Assembly (NCBI RefSeq): GCF_000407545.1
Contig: NZ_ASWH01000001.1
Coordinates: 2,557,501-2,621,500, forward strand
Reading direction: 5' to 3'
Length of the DNA: 64,000 nucleotides
Source: Enterococcus gilvus ATCC BAA-350
Lineage (GTDB): Bacteria; Bacillota; Bacilli; Lactobacillales; Enterococcaceae
Within the stretch, counting starts at the first letter, position 1, and the number at the start of each line of letters is the position of its first letter. The notes under the pieces are model-generated. The model had not been told where the DNA came from and ran no database searches. It saw nothing but the letters and a program-made list of their open reading frames with translations. The translations under genes were made by a program, and so were the position numbers. Positions 25,257 to 35,050 of the stretch are shown piece by piece.

Positions 25257-25856
25257 TCATTGATGCAACCACTCGCGGGCTTGCTGCACTTCTTCCATGC
25301 TCACTTGGTGACCGTGAGCCGTTTCTGCGACAGTAACTGCCGCCTGTCGCTCCCGAAAAGCCGCGACCAATTCTGAAAATGACGCTTCGCTAACGATCGG
25401 GTCGCGATCCCCGCCATAAGAAACCCAGATCTTCTTGTCCCCGAGATCGAATGTCTGGGTGTGTACTTCCAATGACATCGGGTGGAAGAAAATACCTTTT
25501 GCCAATGCCGTCTGACGCTCCAGTAAAAGATGTGCTGCAATATTCGCACCATTCGAATAACCAACCAAGACCCATTCGTCTAAAGGAATCCCTTTTTCTT
25601 CACTGAGCTGTTCGATGACTTCCTGCAGATTGTCCGTCTCCTTCTCGAGACTGTCAAAATCAAACTGATTCAAACCGTTCCGTTTAAAGAAACGATTCAT
25701 GCCTTCTTCTTCGACTGTGCCGCGAAAGGATAAAATCGTACTATTCGCGTCTAAAACCTTTGCCAGATCCACTAAAGACGTTTCATCGCCGCCTGTTCCG
25801 TGCAGCAAAATAAATTTTTTCCCCTTTGGTTGTCCTTCTTGATAAAGATAGTCCAT
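25257..25856 (-). CDS. Alpha/beta hydrolase, carboxylesterase/phospholipase-like
   Basis: 199 residues from the ATG at 25856; the open frame also has a GTG five codons upstream, but GAGG then overlaps that codon and sits 9 bases before the ATG. Catalytic triad visible: Ser in VLVGYSNGANIAAHLLL, Asp in YGGDRDPIV, His in AHGHQVSMEE; the oxyanion strand is FILLHGTGGDETSL. Resembles small cytoplasmic carboxylesterases of the YpfH/MhqD type, some of which confer quinone resistance. The substrate is not predictable. Separate from the pilus genes by terminator and spacing. Confidence 0.82.
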   Translation of the reverse strand: MDYLYQEGQPKGKKFILLHGTGGDETSLVDLAKVLDANSTILSFRGTVEEEGMNRFFKRNGLNQFDFDSLEKETDNLQEVIEQLSEEKGIPLDEWVLVGYSNGANIAAHLLLERQTALAKGIFFHPMSLEVHTQTFDLGDKKIWVSYGGDRDPIVSEASFSELVAAFRERQAAVTVAETAHGHQVSMEEVQQAREWLHQ

Positions 25857-25959
25857 TTCCACGCACCTCACTTACTAATTGTAAGTTAACACGAATCACC
25901 TCATGGAGACAACTTTTTTGTTTGTAAAAGACTCGCTAGTTAGAAAAGCGCCCGCTTCC

Positions 25960-27210
25960 TCACGAGTGCTTTCTCCGTTGTCGAATAAGCAGCGATCCTA
26001 CGAGCAAGACGGCCCCGGCGATCATCAAGTAGGGTGCCGCGACTTCGCCTGTCTTTGGTAGGAGCCGACGTAATTTTTCTTTTCCGTCAGGTGTTTCGTC
26101 TAGCGTATCTGGCAGCTTGCTTCGTTCGTTATTATAGACGCGCGGCTCCTTTTTCTCTTTGGCAGCAGCGGTGATAGTGCCATTGTCGTCTTCTTCCATC
26201 CTATAGCCGTTGACGGTGATTGGCTGGAGTTTTCCGGCCTCATCTCTCGACGTATCCGGGATGACTACCTCGATCGCTCGCGCTTCCTTCGAAACAGCAT
26301 AGCCTGCTACGCCCTGCAATTCATCAAAGTAATAGGTTCCTGCGGGCAAATAATGCTGAGTCATCTCCACTAAGCCCTCCTTGTCGGAAACAAAACGGGC
26401 AATGTCCGATTCAGTGGAGGGGTTCTCAAGCACCAGCCATTTATTTTTCAGTTCCGCCGTTGGGTCCTTGTGGAGATACTCTTTCTCGCCACGATCATTG
26501 TAACGATACAAGCCGAAGACTGCACCGGCCAAAGCCACCTCCGTCGCGTCCTGCTTTTTCCCAATTTTATAAAAATACGGATTCCGCAAATAGCTCAAAT
26601 TTTTCGGGTACAAGTGGATCGTCGCCATCGACTCGTGGGTGATCGGGTCCTTCAAGGGCAAGACGACCGCAAAAGGCCGCGCGCGGGAGATATCCACCGT
26701 CACTCCAGCGGCGGGATCTACCCCCGTTTCCACGATCACGTAGGCGGCGTCCTTTTTGAGCTGCTGATTGTAACTTGGAAGGGTAAACTGAGTCACGCCT
26801 TCCGCATCCGTTTTTCCTGCTGCCGCATGTTGCTTGACGATGGGTTCCATCTGTCGTTTTTTCAAGTAGGCGATCGCCTGCTGGCAGCTCATGTCATTGA
26901 TACGGTCCAAGAAATCATTCTCGCCTAATTCACTTTCGATATAGAGCTGGGTCACGTCATAGACATCAAAGATCGCCCCTTCTAAAGGTGTCGTTTTTGT
27001 ATAGATCGCCGCCGCATCCTCTGCTTTGTTTCCATCATTCTGATGGGGATCAAAGGCCTCCATATCCGCCTCACGCAAAGCGCGCTTATGCAAAACGATC
27101 GTGACTTCATCCTGCGGGGCTGCCAAAACTTCGACCGCCTGAACAACCGACAGCAGCACCGAAGCCAGCAAACAGAGAAGCGCGCTAAAAATCAATTTCT
27201 TCTTTTTCAT
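25960..27210 (-). CDS. Minor (basal) pilin, SpaA/CnaB type, LPKTG-anchored
   Basis: 416 residues. Signal peptide (to VEVLAAP), pilin-motif region TIHLYPKNLSYLRNPYFYK at about residue 200, two CnaB-like domains (the second beginning KIGKKQDATEVALAGAVFGLY, with YYFDELQGVAGY as its E-box), and a complete sorting signal LPKTGE, hydrophobic span, RQRRKHS. Last intact gene of the pilus operon, after the class C sortase, the position of basal or ancillary pilins in ebp/bee-like loci. It would sit at the base and be linked to peptidoglycan by a housekeeping sortase not in this window. Confidence 0.85.
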   Translation of the reverse strand: MKKKKLIFSALLCLLASVLLSVVQAVEVLAAPQDEVTIVLHKRALREADMEAFDPHQNDGNKAEDAAAIYTKTTPLEGAIFDVYDVTQLYIESELGENDFLDRINDMSCQQAIAYLKKRQMEPIVKQHAAAGKTDAEGVTQFTLPSYNQQLKKDAAYVIVETGVDPAAGVTVDISRARPFAVVLPLKDPITHESMATIHLYPKNLSYLRNPYFYKIGKKQDATEVALAGAVFGLYRYNDRGEKEYLHKDPTAELKNKWLVLENPSTESDIARFVSDKEGLVEMTQHYLPAGTYYFDELQGVAGYAVSKEARAIEVVIPDTSRDEAGKLQPITVNGYRMEEDDNGTITAAAKEKKEPRVYNNERSKLPDTLDETPDGKEKLRRLLPKTGEVAAPYLMIAGAVLLVGSLLIRQRRKHS

Positions 27211-27232
27211 TGTCGGCTGGCTCCTTTCCCAT

Positions 27233-28051
27233 TCAAGATTTTTTACGCAGATAATAGATTCGAATGCCGATCAAAAGCAGCATGACAGTTCCGGTGGTCG
27301 CCGCAGCCAAGAGGATCTTCCGATGTTCCTTCGAGCTTTTGACGGGCTTGATCGCGTTCTTTTCCTCGGGCACATAGGTTGTGCGCACACCCCGCACCAG
27401 TAAACGATGGGAGTTCACTCCATAGGGTGTACACGTCAAAAGTGTCACGTGGTCTTCCCCGGGGATCATTTTCAGCGCCTCGGTCTGTTCCGGTAAAACA
27501 ACTTGGATCTGATCGACTTGATAGGCCAGCGTCCGATTCAACACGGTGAGAAAGAACAGATCCCCCTTCTTCACCTCCGTCAAATCCGTCAACATCTTGC
27601 CAGCAGTCACCCCAGTGTGTCCCGTCAATACCGCGTGGGTATTCCCTCCGCCCACCGGCAGCGAGGACCCCTCCAAATGGCCGATCCCCTTTCGCAGGGT
27701 CGATGATTTCGTTCCGTGATAGATCGGCATTTTCACACGAATCTTTGGTACCTCCAGCGTTCCCATCATGTCCTCGATCTTCAATAAATCATAGTAGTTG
27801 GACTGCATCGCATAGCCCGATCCCTTTACAAAAGGATCACGCACAGGATTTCCTGCCAATGAGTCGTTAAACGCGACCGCCTTCTCCCATTCCTTGTCCA
27901 AGGTCGCCTGATCGAGCTTTGCCACGTTTTTTTCATAGTTGTCCATCACGTAACTGCTGTTTTTATCCGAAAGATACTTACTAACGACGGGGTACCCCAA
28001 AACGCCAGCGCCTGCTAAAAGAAGACAAACAGCGACCATTATTCGTTTCAT
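27233..28051 (-). CDS. srtC: Class C (pilin-polymerising) sortase
   Basis: 272 residues. N-terminal membrane segment, the lid motif with VRDPFV that covers the active site in class C sortases, core motif MGTLEVPKIRVKMPIYHG, catalytic His in AVLTGHTG, catalytic Cys and Arg in TLLTCTPYGVNSHRLLVRG, and a C-terminal membrane segment with KKS tail. Joins the Lys of the pilin motif of one major pilin to the Thr of the sorting signal of the next. Sits between major and minor pilin genes. The symbol is by class. Confidence 0.93.
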   Translation of the reverse strand: MKRIMVAVCLLLAGAGVLGYPVVSKYLSDKNSSYVMDNYEKNVAKLDQATLDKEWEKAVAFNDSLAGNPVRDPFVKGSGYAMQSNYYDLLKIEDMMGTLEVPKIRVKMPIYHGTKSSTLRKGIGHLEGSSLPVGGGNTHAVLTGHTGVTAGKMLTDLTEVKKGDLFFLTVLNRTLAYQVDQIQVVLPEQTEALKMIPGEDHVTLLTCTPYGVNSHRLLVRGVRTTYVPEEKNAIKPVKSSKEHRKILLAAATTGTVMLLLIGIRIYYLRKKS

Positions 28052-28084
28052 TCCACCCGTCCTTCCAACAGTTTTTTTATGTAC

Positions 28085-28110
28085 AGCAGCGAAGAATAGC
28101 CTTCGCTGCT
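28085..28110. other. Intercistronic stem-loop between major pilin and sortase genes
   Basis: Perfect 10-base stem AGCAGCGAAG/CTTCGCTGCT with a 6-base loop, starting 7 bases after the major pilin stop codon. In the operon's direction no T-run follows, so it looks like an mRNA 3'-end stabiliser or partial attenuator rather than a full terminator. Confidence 0.65.
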
Positions 28111-28116
28111 CGGTTT

Positions 28117-29766
28117 TTATGAATGGCGTTTCTTAGGTAAAACAAGCATGATTGCCAGCCCAATCAATACGATCCCGGCAACTACCAACGCGATCACGCC
28201 CATGCCCCCTGTTTCAGGAAGCTTAAAGCCATTTGAGTTGATCACATCTTTTTCTAAAACGTATTTCGCATTCTTTTCTGCTTCATCCGTATCAAATTTC
28301 ACGTTGAACGGATCACCCAACAGGTTGTAGCCATCTGGTGCTTTCGTTTCCACCAGCCAGTAGTCGATCGGCACCTTCAACCCGACAAAGCGGGCTTTTC
28401 CATCAGCTATATCTGTTTCCACTTCGTAATCAACGAATCCTGTAAGGTCCGGTTTGTCATAAGTACCATCTCCATTTTTGTTTGGATATGCTACTTCGAT
28501 CACGTTTCCACCAGCATCTTTTTTCACTTTGATGAATCGTTCCGCTCTGGCGTTTGCCTCGGTATTACTGATTTTGAATTTAGCTGTGTCTGTCTTGATC
28601 GCATTTCCGTCTTTGTCTACTTTTTCTAGCTCGATTTGACCGACAGGCGTTTCTGTTTCGTTAGTGTCTTTGTCTTTTTCATCGTTATTTTCGTTCGTGT
28701 ATTCTAATTTCCCCTTATTGGGAATGACGTTGCCATGATCATCTGTTACTGGATTGAAGACCGCTTTTTCATTGATCTTCGCTTGGAATTTGACGATGAC
28801 CTTTTTGTAGTCGGTGACAGCTAGGTGCTTCCTACCTTTTTCTGTAAAGACGACTTTGAAGCCGCGTGTCGGATCACCTGAATCGATTGGTTCGATCGTG
28901 TAATATTCATCTGGAGAGCCAGGATTAATAAGTTCTGTTTCCACTAAAGGCGTCCCTTTCGCTCCGTAAACTTTCACGCTGCCTGGTACTAGATCCAACG
29001 CTTCATCTAATGTATCTGAAATATTGAACTTGATGTATTCGTCGATTTTTTCGGGTACTGTTGCGGTGATCTTAAAATCTAAGATATCACCGATACTCAC
29101 ATCGTTGGTCTGTTCGACTTCCTTAACGGCTTCGATAGCTTCGTTTTTAGGAAAAACGTGAACGTCATCGTTCCAGCCTGTGATGTGGCCTGAACTATTT
29201 TTGATCGACATTGGGACAGCCACCACAAAGTTCGGTGTCTTCACTTCGATTTTCACTTCTTCACCAGTAGGATTTTTAGCTCCTGAAATATCTGATTCAA
29301 CGACTAGGTATTGCCCTTTGTCTAAGTCTTCCCATTTGGCTGTGCCATCTACAGCGGTAGTTTTTTCAATCCCGGTACCAACGGCGTAAACATAGGATTC
29401 CGACCCCTTCTTAGCCGTTACTTCCATATCATCTTCATTTAAAACATACGTCCAGCCCTCTCCGCCAGGAATGACTTTTGGCGCATTCGGAGTCGGTTCA
29501 GCAGGAGCGCCCACTTTATAGACCGTAAATTTAACACCCTGCAATTTAATGGCTGAGTCAGGTACAGTGTTCGCATCACTGGCATCCCCGGTTCCTGCCG
29601 GTCCTGCGGCATCGTCAGTCAGTAAATATTTATGGATCGTCAAATCCCCTTGCGCGGGAGCGATGGGGGCGTCAGGTGCCGCGAATGCATTGAAGCCTCC
29701 CAATACTATTGATGAAACCATTAATACAGCGGCTATTAATTTCGTTAATTTCTTCATTTTTCTCAT
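28117..29766 (-). CDS. Major pilin, SpaA type, LPETG-anchored
   Basis: 549 residues. Signal peptide ending near FNAFA, N-terminal domain, pilin motif GWNDDVHVFPKNEAIE at about residue 200 whose Lys is the polymerisation site, two further CnaB/isopeptide domains (first with DVSIGDILDFKITA; last with VGQIELEKVDKDGNAIKT), E-box YWLVETKAPDGYNLL, and sorting signal KLPETGG, hydrophobic span, KKRHS. Size, motif set and position before a class C sortase identify the shaft pilin. The start may be the first or the fourth codon (both ATG); no strong ribosome site separates them. Confidence 0.9.
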   Translation of the reverse strand: MRKMKKLTKLIAAVLMVSSIVLGGFNAFAAPDAPIAPAQGDLTIHKYLLTDDAAGPAGTGDASDANTVPDSAIKLQGVKFTVYKVGAPAEPTPNAPKVIPGGEGWTYVLNEDDMEVTAKKGSESYVYAVGTGIEKTTAVDGTAKWEDLDKGQYLVVESDISGAKNPTGEEVKIEVKTPNFVVAVPMSIKNSSGHITGWNDDVHVFPKNEAIEAVKEVEQTNDVSIGDILDFKITATVPEKIDEYIKFNISDTLDEALDLVPGSVKVYGAKGTPLVETELINPGSPDEYYTIEPIDSGDPTRGFKVVFTEKGRKHLAVTDYKKVIVKFQAKINEKAVFNPVTDDHGNVIPNKGKLEYTNENNDEKDKDTNETETPVGQIELEKVDKDGNAIKTDTAKFKISNTEANARAERFIKVKKDAGGNVIEVAYPNKNGDGTYDKPDLTGFVDYEVETDIADGKARFVGLKVPIDYWLVETKAPDGYNLLGDPFNVKFDTDEAEKNAKYVLEKDVINSNGFKLPETGGMGVIALVVAGIVLIGLAIMLVLPKKRHS

Positions 29767-29785
29767 CTTCTTTCTTTCAGTGATT

Positions 29786-32700
29786 TTATTTTTTCAATTT
29801 GTCTGAGACAAACCTGATTCCTTCTGTAAGCTGACGCTTGTAAATCTCCAAAAATACAAGTGCTGATAACCCAAGTAATACGATCCCTATACTCACCACA
29901 GTATGAAGGCCGATCCCTCCTGCTTTTGGCATAATGGTCTCTCTGTAGTTTGGCAAATACAGCTCCTCGTCTCTTTTGTAAAAGGCTGGCGGCGGTGGAT
30001 CGGTACTTCCTCGAATCGTTACTTTCCCTTGATCGTTGACCGTAAGAATCCAATAGCCCTGCGGCAAGTGGTACCCGTCGACCGTTTTGGTCTCAACCAA
30101 CAGGTAGCTGCCTTCGATCAGCGCCTTGAAGGAAACCCTTCCTAAATCGCCGATGTCCAAACTGCTGACCGCTTCACGGTACGGCTCCTCCGATAGATCC
30201 CACCGCGTATCCGCAACATTCGGATCTTCGCTCCCAGTTGTATTTCTTTCTTTATATAAAGCAAACGCCACATTTCCTAACGGCTGCTGCCGCTCGTTTT
30301 CTTTAATGAAGGAAAAATCATACGTTGGGACTTTTTGGTTCTTAAGGTACGCCTCGCCATTCAATCGCTCATGATAGATGGTGCTATCCGCCCCAGTAAT
30401 CAGTTCCCCGTTCTCAAAATATTCGATACTCGTTACCTTGTTGACCTTCGCGACCGGGTCCCAGACCAGCTTCACGACCCAGTGCCCATCGTGAGTCACA
30501 TAATCATGCATTCCTTTGACTTCACGGACACCAACGATCTGCTCCTTGACTACCTCCGTCCGTCCAACCTTCGTCTCCAACGAATCATCCTCCGTGAAGA
30601 GACGCCCCGAACCCGAACTGTCGAAAGAATCCGCTAAGGTGTTTCCTGAGATTTTTTTCCAAGAACCCGTGCCAAGTTCAGCCGTTTCATACCCGCTGGA
30701 CCCTTGGTATAAAAAGGTTTCAAATTTGAAACTGTCTGCTGAATGCTGCGTGATCGGATTCAGATCTCCATCTACTTTAAAAATCGGGATCTTCGTCAAT
30801 TTCTTGTTTTTCAGATAGATTCCCTCAGGGCGAACATCAGATCCGGCAGCATTTTCGTAAAAGGAATCCAACCACTGAGCAGGTCTTGAATCGACATAGC
30901 CAGAAAAACCAGACTGCAGATTTCCAGACGGACTCACTAACCAATGACTCGTACGATTGGTACTAAAGGAATGATTGTTCGGCAATTGATACCCGTCATA
31001 GGTTTTTCTTTCAATAAAACTGTATACTTTATCCGGTGCCAGATTTATTGGCGTACCACCTGCATCAACCAATTTCCCCTCCGCATTTGTCGTGTAAGGT
31101 GAGCCAGTCAGCTTGTTCCAATTATTTTTGTAACCAGTTGCTAATGGATTGTTATGGTCTTTTTTTGCATCCGTTACCTTATCCGGACGATCAGCTTCTG
31201 GTCCAATGTACTCATATACGTCGAATTCAACTGATTTTTCATCGTCTGAAGGCATCGGATCATTGTTTTCATCTACTTTATAAATAGTGGGTTCAACATC
31301 AAACCGGTTCGGGATCGCCCAATAATCAACGGCGGTGCCTTCCGGTCGGTATTTCACCCGACCTGTTTTTTTGGTCCCATACCCTTCTACCCAGTCAAAA
31401 CCGCTTGGATTTTTGATCTGAACGACCCAATAGTTCTCCTCAACAGGAGGTACTTGGTAATCTGGATGGGTATTTTCAACCTCGACCAACGCCAGTTGCG
31501 CCCCAAAAACGGTACTAAAAACCAATCGCTCATCCCGTATCCGTCCGAGCTCATCGGTAGTCAATTCCAGATCAGGCAACGGGTCATTGACTGTCGTTGA
31601 CTTAAGTGAATTATCCGAATTTACTACGACACGCCGCCAATAATCAGCCGCGATATTTTCTGGTGTAGGCGGATGCGTCGCGCGATCTGTACCTGATTTA
31701 TACATGAAACGATACACCTTGAATGTCACATGGGCACTCTCTGTCCTTCGCAGCGGCTGACCATCCATTCCTAATTTATAAAGCGTAAACGGAACATCTT
31801 TATCCTTTGTATAGTAAAGCTTCAACACCAGTTCTGGCTCTCCTGCAGCGGTGTCCGTTACGTTGCCATTCGGTTTTCCGTGCTGTGCGGTGAAGTTGGC
31901 ATTATAATAATGCGTCACTTGCAAATGGTCCAACGGCTGTCCGTAAACTTTATCTCCGACCAGTCCTGGTTTTTCCTCTGTAACGATGCGCTCAAAATGA
32001 CTGATATTTGACCCGTCGAAGCCTTCTTTTTGTACCCAATGCTCGACTTTATAGGTGACTTCCTTGTGGCAGTTCCAGACGACCACGGTAGCGCCTTGAC
32101 TCGTCGATGAGGCAAGTGTGAATTCGTCGGACACGATCGCTTGGGCCTGGTTGTTCCAGTTTGGCGAGTCTCGCTCACTGAATCCGGCAGGTGCCTTGGT
32201 TTCAACAAAACGGAAGGTGTCCTTCAATGTGTTCCCAGAGACACCTAAAATTTCAGCAACATCGATCTTGATGATGCCGGGAAGGAGCTTGTCCCCTTCC
32301 TCGTCTCTATACGTATAATCCGCAGTCGTGAATTTCTTTACGGGATTTCCAACATCTTCCCACGCTGTCCCGACTTTTTTCTGCAGCTTGAACTCGGCAC
32401 CGTTGATCCCGATGTAATCCCCGTTCTCTGCGAACAAATCTGCGTCTAATTTTTGCAGCATCACTTCTGTTTTCGACAATTGAATATGCGCATTCGGGTT
32501 TTTCAACGTCGCTTTTGATGGATTGGATTTCGGCATTCGTTCCGGTGTCGTTCGATTGAGCGTCAACGCACTGTGGGTGTAAATATCCGCGTTGTTGCTG
32601 ACTTCTCCCGCTGTTTCCGGCGGATAACGCACATTCAAGGTAATGTTGTAGGCAGCGATCGAGCCGCCGATCGCATTGCTCTCCCCATAGGTTAATGTGA

Positions 32701-34315
32701 AATAGCGCTCCAACAAGTCTCGTTCGTTTTCAGTATAGCCGCTTCGCTGATCACCGATCGTCGCCGAGGCCGCCTCTACCGCAAATTGCGGAATCTGGTG
32801 CGTTGCCCCATCCTTATCTGTAAAGTTTTTCCCTGAATATTCCTGATCGGTCTGATCCTGCAGCCGTTCCTGCTGATTGCCGGTACGCTTCATGTTTCCA
32901 AAATGCAGCATCACTGTTTTCCGACCCGCACCGTCTTGATAGATCCCATATTGATAGGGCTGAGACTGCACACGGTCCTTAAAGTCCGACTTGCTTTCTC
33001 CCGCCTTTTGCTTCAGCAGTGTAAATCCCGTTTCTGCTTTTGGCCGCAGTGTCCCCGTATCTCCAGCATTTCGGTAAACAGGTCCTTTGCCATAATCGGC
33101 CAGCACATAGGATTGATACGCGATCGTACTTGATGGGATTCCACCCGTTTGCGCCTCCAAGTCTGACGCCGACAAGCCCATCGGCAAGTTGATCAGTCCG
33201 CCGATCGTCAGCTCGGTAACTTCTGCTCCCGCTGGCAATTCGTCTTCGATATATCCACCATAGCTCGCTTCGTTGCCTTGGCTGCTGATGTCTGGTGACC
33301 AAATGTCGGTATAATTTTTTCCCCATTCGTGCCAATTTTCTGGTTTCCGTAAGGGATTGTCGCGATAGAAGCCTTGGTATGGATTGTCTTTTCCTCCATT
33401 GACTTTGTAATCGACCTCATCTCCTGAAAGCTCGATATTTGCCGCTTCATTAAAGCGAATCCCCCATTTTACCGAGTTTTTAGATGTGGACGTATTGTAC
33501 TTAAACGAGAACCCGTTAGACGCGTTCAAATCAGTGACGTCAAATTTGATGGCTTTTGTGATTGGATCATCGTTGTCGTCTTTTCCGAAGGTCACGGGAA
33601 ACACGCCGGCCGTTTTCACAAAATTTGAGAGCATGCCTGGGAAATCCAGTTCTAACTCAAGGGGTGTCAGCGATGTTTCCATCGCTTCAAATTGAATCTC
33701 TTGGGTGTGGGTACCCGTCTTTTGCTGGATACGGTACCGGTAAAAGACCGTTTCCTGATCATCTGTAACCTCTATCCAGTCCGTACTTTGCATGTACCAA
33801 TGATCATTTTCCTTAGACGCCCCGCCTATTTGAGGAATGTCGAGGGCGAACGTATCTCCCTTGATCATTTGATCAAGTTGGACTTTGAATGAAAAGTCAT
33901 GGGCTTGATTGGATACTGCCGCGACAGTTTCGGAGACTTCTTCTCCTTTCGCGTTGCTGATCCGCCACTCAAGCACCTCGATTTGATTGGAGAGATTCGT
34001 TCTTGCTTGGCGTGCAGCCGCTTTGGCCGGTTCACGGGATTCTGTCTCGCTAGTTGATGGAGTCGTTTGTGTTTCTTCTGATTCATCCGCCGTTTCTTCT
34101 ACGAGTGTTTCATCCTTACCCCTGTTGGAATCCTCTGCTTCAGGAAGCAGCCGATCCGCGGATGTCTCTAACGTATCGTCGGATTTCTGCAACAAATCCA
34201 TCGTCGTTTCCGTAGTGGATTCTGGGATTGTTTCAGCAAATACAGGGATCAATTGGGAGACAATGACAGATAAAAGCAGCATAAGCACAGCAAAAAAACA
34301 GCTTATCTTTTTCAT
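29786..34315 (-). CDS. Pilus tip adhesin-like large surface protein
   Basis: 1,509 residues. Signal peptide (ends VFAE), an acidic Thr/Glu-rich spacer to about 110, a large N-terminal adhesive region (about 110-620) without an evident von Willebrand A metal site (no DxSxS), then isopeptide/CnaB-like modules (for example IQLSKTEVMLQKLDADLF...FRFVETKAPAGF), a MucBP-like segment around 760-840 (TYKVEHWVQKEG..VTHYY), and more CnaB units ending in YLLVETKTVDGYHLPQGY. The C-terminus has a sorting-like signal that reads MPKAGG, hydrophobic span, then a long polar tail (LTEGIRFVSDKLKK). First gene of the pilus operon, 19 bases before the major pilin gene. Confidence 0.82.
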   Translation of the reverse strand: MKKISCFFAVLMLLLSVIVSQLIPVFAETIPESTTETTMDLLQKSDDTLETSADRLLPEAEDSNRGKDETLVEETADESEETQTTPSTSETESREPAKAAARQARTNLSNQIEVLEWRISNAKGEEVSETVAAVSNQAHDFSFKVQLDQMIKGDTFALDIPQIGGASKENDHWYMQSTDWIEVTDDQETVFYRYRIQQKTGTHTQEIQFEAMETSLTPLELELDFPGMLSNFVKTAGVFPVTFGKDDNDDPITKAIKFDVTDLNASNGFSFKYNTSTSKNSVKWGIRFNEAANIELSGDEVDYKVNGGKDNPYQGFYRDNPLRKPENWHEWGKNYTDIWSPDISSQGNEASYGGYIEDELPAGAEVTELTIGGLINLPMGLSASDLEAQTGGIPSSTIAYQSYVLADYGKGPVYRNAGDTGTLRPKAETGFTLLKQKAGESKSDFKDRVQSQPYQYGIYQDGAGRKTVMLHFGNMKRTGNQQERLQDQTDQEYSGKNFTDKDGATHQIPQFAVEAASATIGDQRSGYTENERDLLERYFTLTYGESNAIGGSIAAYNITLNVRYPPETAGEVSNNADIYTHSALTLNRTTPERMPKSNPSKATLKNPNAHIQLSKTEVMLQKLDADLFAENGDYIGINGAEFKLQKKVGTAWEDVGNPVKKFTTADYTYRDEEGDKLLPGIIKIDVAEILGVSGNTLKDTFRFVETKAPAGFSERDSPNWNNQAQAIVSDEFTLASSTSQGATVVVWNCHKEVTYKVEHWVQKEGFDGSNISHFERIVTEEKPGLVGDKVYGQPLDHLQVTHYYNANFTAQHGKPNGNVTDTAAGEPELVLKLYYTKDKDVPFTLYKLGMDGQPLRRTESAHVTFKVYRFMYKSGTDRATHPPTPENIAADYWRRVVVNSDNSLKSTTVNDPLPDLELTTDELGRIRDERLVFSTVFGAQLALVEVENTHPDYQVPPVEENYWVVQIKNPSGFDWVEGYGTKKTGRVKYRPEGTAVDYWAIPNRFDVEPTIYKVDENNDPMPSDDEKSVEFDVYEYIGPEADRPDKVTDAKKDHNNPLATGYKNNWNKLTGSPYTTNAEGKLVDAGGTPINLAPDKVYSFIERKTYDGYQLPNNHSFSTNRTSHWLVSPSGNLQSGFSGYVDSRPAQWLDSFYENAAGSDVRPEGIYLKNKKLTKIPIFKVDGDLNPITQHSADSFKFETFLYQGSSGYETAELGTGSWKKISGNTLADSFDSSGSGRLFTEDDSLETKVGRTEVVKEQIVGVREVKGMHDYVTHDGHWVVKLVWDPVAKVNKVTSIEYFENGELITGADSTIYHERLNGEAYLKNQKVPTYDFSFIKENERQQPLGNVAFALYKERNTTGSEDPNVADTRWDLSEEPYREAVSSLDIGDLGRVSFKALIEGSYLLVETKTVDGYHLPQGYWILTVNDQGKVTIRGSTDPPPPAFYKRDEELYLPNYRETIMPKAGGIGLHTVVSIGIVLLGLSALVFLEIYKRQLTEGIRFVSDKLKK

Positions 34316-35011
34316 CTGTATTCCTCCTTTCGTTTAATGGACACCTTTTTGTGAAAAAATGAGCTAGGTAAATGATTCAAAAAGTTCAATGTAAGAACAA
34401 AATCCTTACTTTCCTTTTAATTTCTCCAATGAATACTAAGATAAGCAATTAAAATAACGTTGTTTACTTTTTGCATAAAAAAGAGAACCTATTTACTAAG
34501 GAAATCTTGATTCAAGAAATACAAACTTAATAGATTTATTTATTTACTTGTACATAACCGATGAATTTCTATTTATATTTCCAATAGCCTCTCGGGATAA
34601 TCACAGTTTTATTTTTAATATAAATTTATTTGAGTTACTTTTTAATTATTATAATATACAAACTATGCTAATTCAAATCTTTTATTAATATTAACGAAAT
34701 AGAATAAACAAAAAAGAAACCACATGTTCCTTATAAGTCTCTTTTTTATAGAAAATCAGGTAGACCTCACGTATTAAAATAACTATACATGTAATGAGAT
34801 AAAACTATTTTTTTATTTTAAACAGTATTTATGATAAAACAGAGAGAAAAAAGAGAGGATTAACGATCAATCTTACTTATTGTTAAATAACAATTCTTTC
34901 TATATCCTAATTTTTTTAATTTTATTAATTGTTTTCTCAATTAGTTGACGCCTTTCTTCTTGATTTTTTCAATTTTAATAGCAAAAAGAATGTATTTAAA
35001 GAAATACAACA
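34316..35011. other. AT-rich intergenic region upstream of the pilus operon
   Basis: About 700 bases, very AT-rich, with GGAGG at its left end as ribosome site of the tip protein gene. It should contain the pilus operon promoter, but no -35/-10 pair stands out. There is an imperfect stem AAAAAAGAAAC/GTCTCTTTTTT near 34710-34750 and a short palindrome TCTTGATTCAAGA near 34506. No open frame that I can support. Confidence 0.5.
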
Positions 35012-35050
35012 AAAAAACGATCAGGGAAAATCCCTAACCGTTTGTTTTTT
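35012..35050 (-). terminator. Terminator after the VanZ-family gene
   Basis: AACG...AGGG-AAAAT-CCCT...CGTT stem with two internal mismatches. T7 follows on the minus strand, and it lies directly after the stop codon. Confidence 0.75.
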
